Counted from the stretch's first letter, positions 9,117 through 22,911 are shown. The stretch is 64,000 nucleotides of DNA from Streptomyces sannanensis (GCF_039536205.1 NZ_BAAAYL010000001.1:992001-1056000), one strand, 5' to 3'. Notes: generated by a model not told the origin, from the letters alone. Numbers and translations are program-made.

Positions 9117-12100
9117 TGGGACGCGCACCCGACGCGCTGCGCGAGGCCCTCGCCACCCGGGTCGTCGTGGCCGACGGCGCGATGGGCACGATGCTCCAGG
9201 CGCAGGATCCGACGCCGGCCGACTTCCAGAACCTGGAGGGCTGCAACGAGATCCTGAACGTGACCCGTCCGGACATCGTGCGGTCCGTGCACGACGCCTA
9301 CTTCGCGGTCGGCGTGGACTGCGTGGAGACCAACACCTTCGGCGCGAACCACGCGGCGCTCGGCGAGTACGGGATCCCCGAGCGGATCTTCGAGCTTTCC
9401 GAGGCCGGAGCGCGCGTCGCGCGGGAGGCCGCGGACGCGCACACCGAGCGGGACGGACGCGTCCGGTGGGTGCTGGGCTCGATCGGCCCCGGCACCAAGC
9501 TGCCGACCCTCGGCCACACCACGTTCGACGTGCTCCACGAGGGCTACCGGCAGAACGCCGCGGGCCTGATCGCGGGCGGCGCGGACGCGCTGCTCGTGGA
9601 GACCTCGCAGGACCTGCTGCAGGCCAAGGCGGCGATCCTCGGCTGCAAGCGGGCACTGGCTGAGGCGGGCCTCGACCTGCCGGTCTTCGCCCAGGTGACG
9701 GTGGAGACGACCGGCACGATGCTGCTGGGCTCGGAGATCGGCGCCGCGCTGACGGCGCTGGCGCCCCTGGGCGTGGACCTCGTCGGTCTGAACTGCGCGA
9801 CCGGCCCGGCGGAGATGCGCGAACACCTGCGCCACCTGGCCGCCCACGCCGAGGTGGGCCTTTCCTGCATGCCGAACGCCGGACTGCCGGTGCTCGGCAA
9901 GGACGGCGCCCACTACCCGCTGTCGCCGGACGAACTGGCGGACGCGCACGACACCTTCACCCGCGCATACGGCCTGTCCCTGGTGGGCGGCTGCTGCGGC
10001 ACGACCCCGGAGCACCTTCGAGCGGTCGTGGAACGGGTACGGGGCCGGGCGCTCACCCCGCGCCGGCCGCGGTCCGAAGCCGCGGCGGCGTCGCTGTACC
10101 AGTCCGTGCCGTTCCGCCAGGACACCGCGTACCTGGCGATCGGCGAGCGGACCAACGCCAACGGCTCGAAGAAGTTCCGCGAGGCGATGCTGGCCGGCGA
10201 CTGGCAGGCGTGCATGGAGATCGCCCGCGATCAGATCCGCGAGGGCGCCCACCTGCTCGACCTGTGCGTGGACTACGTCGGCCGCGACGGCGTGGCGGAC
10301 ATACGGGAGATCGCGGGCCGCCTTGCGACCGCCTCGACGATGCCGATCGTGCTCGACTCCACCGAACCGGAGGTGCTGCGGGCGGGCCTGGAGGTCCTCG
10401 GCGGGCGGGCGGTCCTCAACTCGGTCAACTACGAGGACGGGGACGGCCCGGACACCCGCTTCGGGCGGATCGCCTCGCTGGCCCGTGAGCACGGAGCCGC
10501 ACTGATCGCGCTGACGATCGACGAGGAGGGCCAGGCGCGGACGGCGGAGAAGAAGGTCGAGGTCGCCTCCCGCCTCATCGCCCAGCTTACCGGCGAGTAC
10601 GGCGTCGCAGAGTCCGCCATCCTGGTGGACTGCCTGACGTTCACGCTGGGCACGGGCCAGGAGGAGTCGCGGAAGGACGGCATCGCCACGATCGAAGCGA
10701 TCCGCGAGCTGAAGCGCCGCCATCCGGACGTCCAGACGACCCTGGGTCTGTCGAACATCTCCTTCGGCCTGAACCCGGCCGCCCGAGCGGTCCTGAACTC
10801 GGTGTTCCTGGATGAGTGCGTGAAGGCGGGGCTCGACTCGGCGATCGTGCACGCGTCGAAGATCCTGCCGGTGGCACGGATCCCGGCGGAGCAGGTCGAG
10901 GTCGCACTGGACCTGGTCCACGACCGCCGTCGCGAGGGCTACGACCCGCTCCAGCGGTTCCTTGAGTTGTTCGAGGGCGTGAGCGCCGCCTCGGTGCGGA
11001 CGTCCAGGGCCGAGGAACTCGCCGCGCTTCCGCTGGATGAGCGGCTGAAGCGGCGCATCGTCGACGGGGAACGGAACGGCCTGGAGGCAGACCTCGACGA
11101 GGCCCTCACCACCACGCCCGCCCTCGACATCGTCAACAACATCCTGCTCGACGGGATGAAGACGGTCGGCGAGCTGTTCGGGTCGGGGCAGATGCAGTTG
11201 CCGTTCGTGCTCCAGTCGGCCGAGGTGATGAAGACCGCGGTGGCGTATCTGGAGCCGCACATGGAGAAGTCGGGCGCCGACGGCAAGGGCACGATCGTCC
11301 TGGCCACGGTGCGCGGCGATGTCCACGACATCGGCAAGAACCTCGTCGACATCATCCTCTCCAACAACGGCTACAACGTCGTGAACATGGGCATCAAGCA
11401 GCCGGTCTCGGCGATCCTGGAGGCCGCCGAGGAGCACCGGGCGGACGTGATCGGCATGTCGGGTCTGCTGGTCAAGTCCACCGTGATCATGAAGGAGAAC
11501 CTGGAGGAGCTGAACGGCCGCGGGCTGGCCGCCAAGTACCCGGTGATCCTCGGCGGCGCCGCCCTCACCCGGGCGTACGTGGAGCAGGACCTGCACGAGC
11601 TGTATCAGGGCGAGGTCCGCTACGCCCGCGACGCCTTCGAGGGGCTCCGGCTCATGGACGCCCTCGTCGCCGTGAAGCGCGGCGTCCCCGGAGCCGTACT
11701 CCCCGAACTCAGGCAGCGCCGGGTCGCCGGCAGGACCTCCGCCCTCCAGGTCGACGAGCCGCTGCCCGGCGGCCGTTCGGACGTCGCCACGGACAACCCG
11801 GTCCCGGCCCCGCCGTTCCGGGGCACCCGCGTCGTCAAGGGCATCCAGCTGGGCGAGTACGCGTCCTGGCTGGACGAGGGCGCGCTGTTCAAGGGCCAGT
11901 GGGGCCTGAAGGACAGGGAGACGATCGAGTCGGAGGGCCGGCCGCGGCTGCGCGGCTGGCTGGACCGGCTCCAGACGGACCAGCTCCTGGAAGCGGCCGT
12001 GGTCTACGGCTTCTTCCCCTGTGTGTCCAAGGGCGAGGACCTGATCGTCCTGGACGAGGACGGAGGCGAGCGGACCCGCTTCTCCTTCCCCCGCCAGCAG

Positions 12101-12576
12101 CGGGGCCGCCGCCTCTGCCTGGCCGACTACTTCCGGCCCGAGGACTCCGGCGAGATCGACGTCCTCGCCCTCCAGATCGTCACCGTCGGCACACGGATCG
12201 GACAGGAGACCGCGAAGCTCTTCGCCGCCGACTCCTACCGCGACTACCTCGAACTCCACGGCCTGTCCGTCCAGTTGGCCGAGGCGCTGGCCGAGTACTG
12301 GCACGCCCGGGTCCGCGGCGAGTGGGGCATCGCCGGGGCCTCGGAACCGGCCGACCTCGACGGCATGCTCCGCACCGAATACCAGGGCTGCCGCTACTCT
12401 CTCGGCTACCCCGCCTGCCCCGATCTCGAAGACCGGGCAAAGATCGCCGAGCTCCTGGAGCCCGAACTGATCGGCGTCCAGCTCTCGGAGGAGTATCAGC
12501 TCCACCCCGAGCAGTCCACGGACGCCATCGTCGTCCACCACCCCGAGGCGACCTACTTCAACGCCGGAGGGCGCGG

Positions 12577-12580
<4 letters not shown>
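9116..12580 (+). CDS. metH: Cobalamin-dependent methionine synthase
   Basis: 1154 residues with all four modules in order: homocysteine domain with zinc ligands (GLNCA and GGCCGTT, residues about 215-300), pterin-binding domain ([12 protein letters not shown], about 345), B12 module (DVHDIGKN, near 740) and C-terminal reactivation domain (about 880-1154). It transfers the methyl group of methyltetrahydrofolate to homocysteine. ATG at 9116 overlaps the adenosine kinase stop as TGATG; an in-frame GTG lies one codon earlier. The last codons overlap metF as ATGA. Confidence 0.97.
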
Positions 12581-14897
<2,317 letters not shown>

Positions 14898-14915
14898 GCC
14901 GCACGGCACGTCGAA

Positions 14916-14958
14916 AAGGCGCCGGCCGCCAAGGAGATTCCTTGGCGGCCGGCGCCTT
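14916..14958. terminator. Bidirectional terminator between ahcY and the flavin hydroxylase gene
   Basis: A perfect 19-base inverted repeat (14916-14934 and 14940-14958) around the five-base loop AGATT. It sits between two convergent genes and would stop transcripts from both sides. Confidence 0.9.
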
Positions 14959-14967
14959 GTGGTGGCG

Positions 14968-16611
14968 TCAGGACCGGGCGAGCAGGCGCAGCAGTACGGC
15001 GCGCAGGGTGTCGCGGGCGAAGATCGGGGCGTCCGCGCAGCGCCAGGCGACGACGCCGTCCGGCCGTACCAGGACCGCGCCGCGCGCCGTCACCCCGTAC
15101 AGTTCCGGCCAGCGGTCGTCGACGTCGGTCAGCTCGGCGCCGATGCCGTGCACCGTGAGCGGCAGCTCCAGTTCGTGCGCGACGGCCCTGGCCACGTCCT
15201 GCCAGACCCGGTTGTCGGGCCCGGTGAGCAGCACCGGACGGTCGCCGAACAGGTCGAGCACGGACAGCTCGACGCCGCCCCGGCGCAGCCGCAGGTGCGG
15301 GGCGCGGCCGCCCGGCCGGCCGTCGTTCTCCGCGGACCAGACGCCGTGCCCGGGCAGCACGCCCTCGTCCCACGGGGTCACGGCCGAGGAGCGGTAGCGC
15401 CAGGAGAGCCACACCTGGGCGTCCTCGACCATGCCGGGGTGCACGGGCGGGCGCTCCCCCGCCGTACCGGTCAGCCGCTGCCGGTCCTTGGAGCGCAGGG
15501 CGGCCTGCTCGACGGTGGCCTCGCACACCGGCCGGCGCTCCTCGTCGTAGCTGTCGAGCAGCGCCTCGCCCGCCCAGCCGTCGAGGACGGCGGCGAGCTT
15601 CCAGGCCAGGTTGTGCGCGTCCTGGATGCCCGTGCTGGAGCCGAAGCCCCCGCTGGGCGGCATGACATGGGCGGCGTCCCCGATCAGGAACACCCGTCCG
15701 TCGCGGAACCGGCCCGCGGTCCTGGCCGCGCCCTCCCACGGGGAGACGGAGCGGATGCGCGGAGTCAGGTCCGTGACCCCGGTGGCCGCCCGCACCAGTT
15801 CGCCGCAGCGCTCCTCGGTGAACGACTCCAGTTCCGTCCCGTCGGGGTCGTACGCGACGTGCAGCAGCCAGTCGGAGGCGTTGTCCAGCGGCATCAGGGC
15901 GCCGCGCACCTCGTCGTTGGCCGTGTGGCACATGAGGAAGCGGCGCCCCGCGAGCGGTTCGGTGAGGTCGGCGTGGAAGTGGATGTTGACGTAGTGGCCG
16001 AGGGTCTCGCCGGCAAAGGGGATGCCGAGGGTCTCCCGGATGCCGCTGTGGGCGCCGTCTGCGGCGACGAGGTAACGGGCCTTGAGCGTGCGTTCGGCGC
16101 CGGTGAAGCGGTCCCGGACCCGTGCGGTGACCCCCTCGTCGTCCTCGGCGAAGGTGACCATCTCGGTGTGGAAGCGCAGGGCGACGCCGAGGCGTTCGGC
16201 GCGGCCCCGCAGCACGTCCTCCAGCTCCCCCTGGTGGCACAGGCACCAGCCGGTCGGGGACAGCGGGCCGATGTCGCCGCTCACGTCCATGACGTACTTC
16301 TCGTCGAGCGCGCCCAGTTCGGGCCCGGTCAGGGAACCGGCAGCGATCACACCGGAGTTACCGGCGAGCAGCCGGGCCGACGGCATGCCGCGCAGCTCGT
16401 CCTCGACGCCGGCGGCGCGCAGCAGCTCCATCGCCCGCGGGTGCACGCCGCGGGCGCGCGGGTGTCCGGAGAGTTCGGGCCGCCGTTCGAGGAGCAGGCA
16501 GTCCACGCCCTGCCCGGCGAGGAAGACGGCGGCGGAGAGCCCTGCGAGCCCTCCGCCGACCACCAGGACGTCGGTGTTCCGGAGCGTGCTCCGGGTGGTG
16601 CTCAGCACCAT
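14968..16611 (-). CDS. FAD-dependent aromatic polyketide hydroxylase (TcmG/PgaE-like)
   Basis: 547-residue group A flavoprotein monooxygenase. The N-terminal VVGGGLAGLSAA binds FAD, and the second FAD motif is FLIGDAAHVMPPSGGFGSSTGIQD near residue 290. A C-terminal thioredoxin-like domain (about 400-547) is typical of polyketide hydroxylases. It should hydroxylate a polycyclic aromatic intermediate using NADPH and oxygen. Last gene of the long minus-strand PKS operon, one base after the preceding stop. Confidence 0.94.
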   Translation of the reverse strand: MVLSTTRSTLRNTDVLVVGGGLAGLSAAVFLAGQGVDCLLLERRPELSGHPRARGVHPRAMELLRAAGVEDELRGMPSARLLAGNSGVIAAGSLTGPELGALDEKYVMDVSGDIGPLSPTGWCLCHQGELEDVLRGRAERLGVALRFHTEMVTFAEDDEGVTARVRDRFTGAERTLKARYLVAADGAHSGIRETLGIPFAGETLGHYVNIHFHADLTEPLAGRRFLMCHTANDEVRGALMPLDNASDWLLHVAYDPDGTELESFTEERCGELVRAATGVTDLTPRIRSVSPWEGAARTAGRFRDGRVFLIGDAAHVMPPSGGFGSSTGIQDAHNLAWKLAAVLDGWAGEALLDSYDEERRPVCEATVEQAALRSKDRQRLTGTAGERPPVHPGMVEDAQVWLSWRYRSSAVTPWDEGVLPGHGVWSAENDGRPGGRAPHLRLRRGGVELSVLDLFGDRPVLLTGPDNRVWQDVARAVAHELELPLTVHGIGAELTDVDDRWPELYGVTARGAVLVRPDGVVAWRCADAPIFARDTLRAVLLRLLARS

Positions 16612-16612
16612 C

Positions 16613-17488
16613 TCACCCTCCTTGCCTCGGTTGGTGTTCGACGAGCACGGACGCGTCCTTGTCGCCGTCGCCGGCCGCGAGCACCTCGGCGAACCGCTCG
16701 CGCACCACGCCGAGGACGGGCATCGCGGCGCCGTGTCCGGCGGCCGCCGCCAGTGCGATCCGGATGTCCTTCTCCATGAGGGCGGAGCGGAAGAACGCCG
16801 GCTCGTAGGTCCGGTTGAGCATCAGGTCGGCGCGGAACCGCATCACGAGGGAGCTGAAGCCGCTCGCGGCGACGACGCCGATCAGCTGGTCGCGGTCCAG
16901 GCCGGCCGCGGTGCCGTAGTGGACGGCCTCGGCGAGCGCGGCGACCTGGGCGCCGAGCAGCAGGTTCAGGATGAGCTTCAGGCTGGCCGCGGTGCCGGGG
17001 GCGCCGACGTGGACGACCTCGCCGCCGAGAACGTCGAGGACCGGGCGTACCTCGTCCAGGTCCTCGGGCGCTCCGGAGACAAACACCCGCAGTTCGCCCT
17101 TGCGGGCCTGCAGGGGGTTGCCGACGACGCAGGCCTCCACCCGGCGCAGGCCCTTGTCCGCGAGGCGGGCGGCGGCCTCGCGGGCGTAGCCGGGGGACAC
17201 GGTGGAGGTGTCCACGACGAGGGTGCCGGGTTCGAGCACCGGGACCACCCGATCGAACAGGACCTCCTCGACGGCCTTCTCGTCGCTGAGGCTGAGCAGG
17301 ACGAGCCGGTGGCCCGCCGCCGCCTGCTCGGGGGTGTCGGCGAGCCGGGCACCCGCCGCGACGAGCGGGGCGGCCTTGTCGGCGGTCCGGTTGAAGACGG
17401 TCAGCGTGTGCCCGGTCTCAAGGAGACGCCGGGCCATGCCGCCGCCCATGCTGCCGAGGCCGATGAACGCCAACGGACGTTCTGCCAT
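16613..17488 (-). CDS. NAD(P)-dependent beta-hydroxyacid dehydrogenase-type oxidoreductase
   Basis: 291 residues of the 6-phosphogluconate/3-hydroxyisobutyrate dehydrogenase superfamily. The Rossmann motif FIGLGSMGGGMA is at the N-terminus and the catalytic Lys with its downstream Asn is kept in SLKLILNLLLG near residue 170. This family is uncommon inside aromatic polyketide clusters, so its job is not obvious: oxidation of a side-chain hydroxyl or imine reduction are both possible. It lies 69 bases after the small ABM gene and one base before the hydroxylase gene. Confidence 0.85.
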   Translation of the reverse strand: MAERPLAFIGLGSMGGGMARRLLETGHTLTVFNRTADKAAPLVAAGARLADTPEQAAAGHRLVLLSLSDEKAVEEVLFDRVVPVLEPGTLVVDTSTVSPGYAREAAARLADKGLRRVEACVVGNPLQARKGELRVFVSGAPEDLDEVRPVLDVLGGEVVHVGAPGTAASLKLILNLLLGAQVAALAEAVHYGTAAGLDRDQLIGVVAASGFSSLVMRFRADLMLNRTYEPAFFRSALMEKDIRIALAAAAGHGAAMPVLGVVRERFAEVLAAGDGDKDASVLVEHQPRQGG

Positions 17489-17557
17489 GGTGGGTTCTCT
17501 TCTCTTCCGGTCGCTGGGCGGGTGGTCTCGGGATCTCGGGACGGGCGCGCGGTGCGC

Positions 17558-17881
17558 TCAGTAGGCGGCGTCCACCTCGTAGACGGCGAAGGGGGCGCCG
17601 GTGCGGGTGTCGCGGAAGGGCCGCAGGGGGGCGGTGTCCTGGCGGTGGTCGGCGCCCGCCTCCCAGGCCAGGAACGCCGCCAGCGACTCCCAGCGGCTCA
17701 TCACGGCGAGCGCGGTCGGGTCGGCGGGGCTGCGCAGCAGCTCGTTGCCGAGCATGCCGGGCACCTTCGCCAGGCGCTCGCTCACCCGGTGGTAGGCCTC
17801 CCGGACCGCGGCGAGCTGCTGCTCGTCGTGCGCGGCCTGGTAGACCATGACCCGGACTTCGCCGCCGCCCTCACCGCGCAT
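17558..17881 (-). CDS. ABM-family small monooxygenase or cyclase
   Basis: About 107 residues with the ABM pattern: a central helix ending in PGMLGNELLRS and a DPTALAVMSRWES strand-turn, as in quinone-forming monooxygenases. The start is uncertain: ATG at 17881 overlaps the upstream gene by 11 bases, while an ATG at 17848 gives a 96-residue form closer to the family norm. It is not closely related in sequence to the ABM protein encoded just before it. Role probably in anthrone oxygenation or ring shaping. Confidence 0.78.
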   Translation of the reverse strand: MRGEGGGEVRVMVYQAAHDEQQLAAVREAYHRVSERLAKVPGMLGNELLRSPADPTALAVMSRWESLAAFLAWEAGADHRQDTAPLRPFRDTRTGAPFAVYEVDAAY

Positions 17882-18191
17882 CGGCGGCCGCCCTGCCCTC
17901 GATGCCGTGCAGCACCCGCATGACGTGGAAGGAGCCGCCCTTGCGGTACGGGTGGAGGGTGGCCCGGTGCTCCAGGTGGGCCGGGCTGTTCTCGAACGCG
18001 CGGAAGCGCGGCTCGTCGACCCAGTCGCTGACGATGACGTACGTGCTGCCGGGACCCTCCTCGCGGGCCAGCGACTGGCCCAGGCTGGCGGGGTGGCCGG
18101 TGACCGCGTCGGTCCCCTCCAGCCAGGCCTTCTCGAAGGCGGCCTCCTGGCCCGGCTCGATCTCCATGCGCAGCATCACCCGGAAGGTCAT
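17871..18191 (-). CDS. ABM-family protein, paralogue of the 6506-6850 gene
   Basis: 106 residues. Nearly the same framework as the plus-strand ABM protein at 6506-6850 (LRMEIEPGQE, AFEKAWLE, SLGQSLARE, DWVDEPRFRAFE). Two copies in one cluster suggest either two successive oxidations of one ring system or subunits of a heteromer. The start overlaps the stop of the upstream reductase gene (ATGA) and the end overlaps the next gene. Confidence 0.84.
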   Translation of the reverse strand: MTFRVMLRMEIEPGQEAAFEKAWLEGTDAVTGHPASLGQSLAREEGPGSTYVIVSDWVDEPRFRAFENSPAHLEHRATLHPYRKGGSFHVMRVLHGIEGRAAADAR

Positions 18192-18946
18192 CAGGAGATC
18201 CCCCCGTCGACGCCGATGGTGTTGCCGGTGACGTACCGGGACAGGTCGCTGGCCAGCCACAGCACGGCGCCGGCCACCTCTTCGGGGGTGCCGAGCCGGC
18301 CGAGGGCGGTCTTGGCGCCGTAGCGCTCGGTCATCAGCTTGCGCTGCTCCTCGGGCAGCGCGTGGAAGTTCTCGGTCTCGATGACGCCGAGGGCGAGGAT
18401 GTTGAAGCGGATGCTCTGCGGGCCGAACTCCTTGGCCAGGGAGCGGTTCAGGCCGGACAGGGCCGCCTTGGTGGCGGTGTAGTGGGCGCGCAGCGGTATG
18501 CCGGCCTCGACTGCGCGGGAGCCGATCGACACCACCGAGGAGCCCGCGCCGAGCAGCGGCAGCGCGTGCTGGATGACGAGGTGGGCGCCGGTGACGTTGG
18601 TGGCGAAGATGCGCTGCCACTCCTCCAGCGGCAGCTCGGCGTACGGCACGTGGCTGATCGCGCCGGCGTTGTTGACGAGCAGGTCGAGGCGGTCGCCGTG
18701 GCGTTCGCGGACCTCGTCGAGCAGGGTGGCGATCTCCTCCGGCCGGGACAGGTCGGCGCGCAGCACGTGGTGCCGGCCGCCGGTCTCCTTCAGTTCCCGC
18801 TCCAGGGAGGCGACGTGTTCGCTGTCGCGCTGGTAGCAGGTGACGACGTCAACGCCGGCGCGGGCGAGCGCCAGCACGATGCCGCGGCCGACACCGCGGG
18901 TGCCGCCGGTGACCAGGGCCTTCTTGCCCTTGAGGCCGAGATCCAT
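18191..18946 (-). CDS. 3-oxoacyl-ACP reductase-like SDR
   Basis: 251-residue SDR of the FabG type: [12 protein letters not shown], Ser in SIGSRAV, YTATK and the C-terminal [13 protein letters not shown]. Ketoreductases of this kind in type II PKS operons reduce a defined ketone of the nascent or partly cyclised chain. ATG at 18946 with GGAGGAAT directly upstream. It lies within the core operon, so it is a better candidate for chain reduction than the SDR at 5652-6338. Confidence 0.9.
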   Translation of the reverse strand: MDLGLKGKKALVTGGTRGVGRGIVLALARAGVDVVTCYQRDSEHVASLERELKETGGRHHVLRADLSRPEEIATLLDEVRERHGDRLDLLVNNAGAISHVPYAELPLEEWQRIFATNVTGAHLVIQHALPLLGAGSSVVSIGSRAVEAGIPLRAHYTATKAALSGLNRSLAKEFGPQSIRFNILALGVIETENFHALPEEQRKLMTERYGAKTALGRLGTPEEVAGAVLWLASDLSRYVTGNTIGVDGGIS

Positions 18947-18974
18947 GAGTATTCCTCCATCAGCGGTAAGAGGG

Positions 18975-19430
18975 TCAGAGCAGGAAGCCGAGCGCGACGC
19001 AGTTGGCGACGAGTGCCACGATCGTGAGCAGGCTGCGGCGGCGGTTCCAGGAGCCCCAGGAGACCCGGATGTTCTGGAAGTCCGCCGGGACGTGGTCCGG
19101 GTCGACGGTCCGCATCCAGCGGTTGACCGGCGCGTTCTTGGTGACCGAGATGAGCGCGGTGGCCGCGGCGAGCACGCCCGCCACGGCGAACAGGGTCCGC
19201 TCCGGGGCGGCGTCGGCGCCGACCGCGAGCACCGCGTCCAGGACGACGGTGCCGACCAGGCAGAGGGGCATCGCCGGGTCGTAGCGCTGCCCGAAGAACG
19301 CGTGGGCGTGCACGTACCGGTCGGTGGGCAGCGAGGCAAGATAGGGGAAGCCGCCCAGCTGGGTGCCGAACAGGACGCCGGCGGCCAGTCCGTTGAGCAG
19401 GAGCAGTAGAGGGGCGAGAACGTTCAGCAT
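18975..19430 (-). CDS. DUF1772 membrane protein (anthrone-oxygenase family), copy 1
   Basis: 151 residues with four hydrophobic segments (about 3-22, 50-70, 78-95 and 130-150). The conserved core includes [16 protein letters not shown] and NAPVNRWM, the DUF1772 pattern. Fungal and some bacterial members are linked to anthrone oxidation. A paralogue lies at 23853-24305. Position directly after the aromatase/cyclase gene, with a 9-base gap, fits an early oxidation of the cyclised intermediate, but the reaction is inferred. Confidence 0.8.
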   Translation of the reverse strand: MLNVLAPLLLLLNGLAAGVLFGTQLGGFPYLASLPTDRYVHAHAFFGQRYDPAMPLCLVGTVVLDAVLAVGADAAPERTLFAVAGVLAAATALISVTKNAPVNRWMRTVDPDHVPADFQNIRVSWGSWNRRRSLLTIVALVANCVALGFLL

Positions 19431-19439
19431 GGGCGCTCC

Positions 19440-19949
<510 letters not shown>

Positions 19950-21194
19950 TCAGCGGCCGAGCACCAGGGCCGAGGTGAAGCCGCCGTGGCCGCGCGCGAG
20001 GACCAGCGCGTGGCGCAGCGGCAGTTCCCGCGGGGCCGTGGTGACCAGGTCGATGTCCAGGCCGGGGGCGACGTCGTGGACGTGCGGGGTGTGCGGGACG
20101 ACGCCCTCGCGCAGCGCGAGCAGCGCGGTGGCCACGTCGAGCGGCGCCCCGCCGCCGTAGAGCCGGCCGGTGAGCGTCTTCGGCGCGGTGACCGGGACGG
20201 CACGCGGGCCGAAGACGGCGGTGATGGCCGTCGCCTCGTCGCGGTCGTCGTCCGGCGCGCCGGAGGCGTCGGCGAAGACGACGTCGATGTCGGCGGGGGT
20301 GAGCCCGGCGTCGGCGATGGCCTGTTCGGCGGTACGGCGCAGGGCGCGCGGCCGCCCGGACCCGGGGGCCGGGTCGAAGCCGGCGGCGTGGCCGAGGACC
20401 CGTCCGTAGACGGTGTCCGCGCCGCGCTCGGCAGCCGACGCGGCGCTCTCCAGGACGAGGATCGCCCCGCCCTCCCCGGGCAGATGGCCCGAGGCCTCGG
20501 CGGTGAAGGGCAGATAGGCCCGCTCCGGGTCCTGGACGGTTGACAGCCGGCCGGTGGTGAGCTGCGCCGTGAGGCCGTACGGGCAGAGGGAGGCGTCCGT
20601 GCCTCCGGTGACGACCAGCCGGGAGCCGCCGCGCAGCAGCCGCCGGGCCTGGGCGATGCCGTCGAGGCCGCCGGCCTGCTCGCAGGCCAGCACCCCGCAG
20701 GGGCCGCGCATCCTGTGCCGGATGGACAGCTGTCCGGTGGTGGCGGCGTAGAACCAGGCGATCGACTGGTAGGCGCCGACCCAGCTCGGGTCGTTCTGGT
20801 AGAGGGCGGTCATCTCCTTCTGGCCGAACTCGGTGCCGCCGGAGGACGAGGAGGTCACGACGGCCATCTCGTACTCGCCGATGGCGTCGAGGTCGGCGCC
20901 GGAGTCCGCCAGCGCGGCCTCGCCCGCGGCCAGGGCGAGATGCGTCCAGTGGTCGGTCTGGACGATCAGCCGGCCCGGCACGCGCTCGGCGGTGTCGAAG
21001 CCGGGCACCTGGCCGGCGTACCGCACCGGGTAGGGCGACGGGTCGAAGCGGCCGATACGTCCGATGCCGGACTTGCCGGCCAGGACCGAGGACCAGTGGG
21101 CCTCGATGCCGATGCCGGTGGGGGCGCAGATCCCCAGTCCCGTCACGACGGGCGCGCCGGCACCCTGCCCCGCGGTGGGCTTGGCGGCGGTCAT
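19950..21194 (-). CDS. Chain-length factor (KS-beta)
   Basis: 414 residues, KS fold but with the cysteine replaced: GPCGVLACEQAGGLDG places Gln at 173, the hallmark of KS-beta, which decarboxylates malonyl-ACP and gates chain length. The NAHGTGT-type histidine loop is replaced by FADASGAPDDD, also as expected. ATG at 21194 with AAGGGGAG upstream, two bases after the KS-alpha stop. Chain length cannot be read reliably from the sequence without alignment. Confidence 0.97.
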   Translation of the reverse strand: MTAAKPTAGQGAGAPVVTGLGICAPTGIGIEAHWSSVLAGKSGIGRIGRFDPSPYPVRYAGQVPGFDTAERVPGRLIVQTDHWTHLALAAGEAALADSGADLDAIGEYEMAVVTSSSSGGTEFGQKEMTALYQNDPSWVGAYQSIAWFYAATTGQLSIRHRMRGPCGVLACEQAGGLDGIAQARRLLRGGSRLVVTGGTDASLCPYGLTAQLTTGRLSTVQDPERAYLPFTAEASGHLPGEGGAILVLESAASAAERGADTVYGRVLGHAAGFDPAPGSGRPRALRRTAEQAIADAGLTPADIDVVFADASGAPDDDRDEATAITAVFGPRAVPVTAPKTLTGRLYGGGAPLDVATALLALREGVVPHTPHVHDVAPGLDIDLVTTAPRELPLRHALVLARGHGGFTSALVLGR

Positions 21195-21196
21195 GG

Positions 21197-22477
21197 TCAC
21201 TCCCCTTTCAGGCGGCGGTCTCGGCGGTGCCGGGCGAGGACCATCGCGCTCTGGAACCCGCCGAAGCCGCTGCCGACGGTGAGCACCGTGTCCATGGCGT
21301 GCTCCCGGGCGGTGACGGGCACGTAGTCCAGGTCGCAGAGCGGGTCCTTGGTCCGGAGGTTGGCCGTGGGCGGCACCACCTGGCGGTCGAGGGCCAGGGC
21401 ACAGGCGGCCACCTCGATGGAGCCGATCGCGCCCAGCGAGTGCCCGACCATCGACTTGATGGAGCTGACCGGGATGTCGTAGGCGTGCGGGCCCAGGCTG
21501 CGCTTGAACGCGGCCGTCTCGTGGCGGTCGTTCTGCTTGGTGCCGGAGCCATGCGCGTTGATGTAGTCGACGGCGGTGGGGTCCAGCTTCGCCCGGTCCA
21601 GGGCGACGGTGATGGCCTCGGCGAGCTCCCGGCCGTCCAGCTTGAGGCCGGTCATGTGGTACGCGTTGCTGCGGCTGGCGAAGCCGGCGACCTCGGCGTA
21701 GATGCGGGCGCCGCGGGCCAGGGCCGCCTCCCGCTCCTCGATGACCATGACGGCGGCGCCCTCGCCGAGCACGAAGCCGTCGCGCTGACCGTCGAAGGGC
21801 CGCGAGGCGTGCTCCGGGTCGGCGTTGTTCGGGGTGGTCGCCTTGATCGCGTCGAAGCAGGCGGAGGTGATGGGCGAGATGGGGGCGTCGGTCGCGCCGG
21901 CGATGACCACGTCGGCCGAGCCCTCCTCGATGAGCTGCACGCCGTGGCCGACGGAGTCCAGGCCGGAGGTGCAGCCGGTGGAGATCAGCGCGACCGGGCC
22001 CTCGGCCCCGGTCTCCCAGGCGACCTCGACCGCGAGGGTGGAGGGCACCATGTAGCCGTACAGGTGCGGGACGCCGTACTCGTGGTCGACGAGCCACTTC
22101 CTGCCGCTGTCGGAGAGGGTGACGTACTCCTCCTCCAGGCCCATGGTGCAGCCGACGGCGCTGCCCAGGGAGACCGCGATCCGCGCGGGCTCGACGGCCG
22201 GCAGCTCGATGCCGCTGTCGGTGACCGCCTCCCGGGCGGAGACCACGGCGAACTGGGCGGCCCGGTCCATGCGCCGGATCTGCCGGGCGGTGAGGCCGGC
22301 GGCCGCCGGGTCGAAATCGACCTCGGCGGCGACCTGCGAGCGGAACGCCGCCGGGGCGAACAGGGTGATCCGCCGGGTGGCCGTGCGCCCCTCGGACAGC
22401 GTCTGCCAGAAGGCCTCGCGGCCCACCCCGCCCGGCACGACCGCGCCGATGCCGGTGATGACGGCGCGTCGGGTCAC
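21197..22477 (-). CDS. Type II PKS ketosynthase alpha
   Basis: 426 residues. Active-site Cys169 in [11 protein letters not shown], His309 in NAHGSGT, Lys341 and His346 in [11 protein letters not shown], so the enzyme looks competent. Pairs with the chain-length factor to extend the poly-beta-keto chain on the ACP encoded at 24750-25019. GTG start at 22477 overlaps the cupin stop as GTGA. The ACP, which usually follows KS/CLF directly, is in a different operon here. Confidence 0.98.
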   Translation of the reverse strand: MTRRAVITGIGAVVPGGVGREAFWQTLSEGRTATRRITLFAPAAFRSQVAAEVDFDPAAAGLTARQIRRMDRAAQFAVVSAREAVTDSGIELPAVEPARIAVSLGSAVGCTMGLEEEYVTLSDSGRKWLVDHEYGVPHLYGYMVPSTLAVEVAWETGAEGPVALISTGCTSGLDSVGHGVQLIEEGSADVVIAGATDAPISPITSACFDAIKATTPNNADPEHASRPFDGQRDGFVLGEGAAVMVIEEREAALARGARIYAEVAGFASRSNAYHMTGLKLDGRELAEAITVALDRAKLDPTAVDYINAHGSGTKQNDRHETAAFKRSLGPHAYDIPVSSIKSMVGHSLGAIGSIEVAACALALDRQVVPPTANLRTKDPLCDLDYVPVTAREHAMDTVLTVGSGFGGFQSAMVLARHRRDRRLKGE

Positions 22478-22911
22478 TGGGCACCGCCCACGTCGGGGTT
22501 GGCCTGCTCGGGGCGCTGCGCCGGCTCGGTGTCGACGTGGCCGAGCTCGGGGCGGGGCGCGAGCGGCGACAGGTGGAAGGCGCAACGGGCGGTGGTGTCG
22601 CCGGTGTTGACGAGGCGGTGGCGTACCCCGATCGGCACGAGGAGGGAGTCGCCGGGGCCGAGCGGCACGACGTTGCGGCCGTCCAGGGTCATCTCCAGGG
22701 TGCCGTCGACGACGTGCAGGAACTCCTCCGAGTACGGGTGGTAGTGCTCGGTCACCCAGTCGCCGGGCTCCAGGGTCATGACGCCGCCGAAGCCGGAGGT
22801 GCAACCGACCGTCTTCGGGCTGAGGGTGGTGCGGATGTCGCCGCCGCGCTTGGTGTTGGCCTCGACCTCGTCGGCGGCCACCTTCACGGTTCGGGTGATG
22901 GCGGTGGTCAC
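22474..22911 (-). CDS. Cupin-type polyketide cyclase (TcmJ / WhiE ORFII-like)
   Basis: 145-residue single cupin. Metal ligands are visible in [12 protein letters not shown] (His, His, Glu) and in GVRHRLVN (His). TcmJ-like proteins assist the aromatase and cyclase in correct ring closure. GTG start at 22911 overlaps the stop of the TcmI-like gene, and the end overlaps KS-alpha, so all three are translationally coupled. Confidence 0.9.
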   Translation of the reverse strand: MTTAITRTVKVAADEVEANTKRGGDIRTTLSPKTVGCTSGFGGVMTLEPGDWVTEHYHPYSEEFLHVVDGTLEMTLDGRNVVPLGPGDSLLVPIGVRHRLVNTGDTTARCAFHLSPLAPRPELGHVDTEPAQRPEQANPDVGGAQ

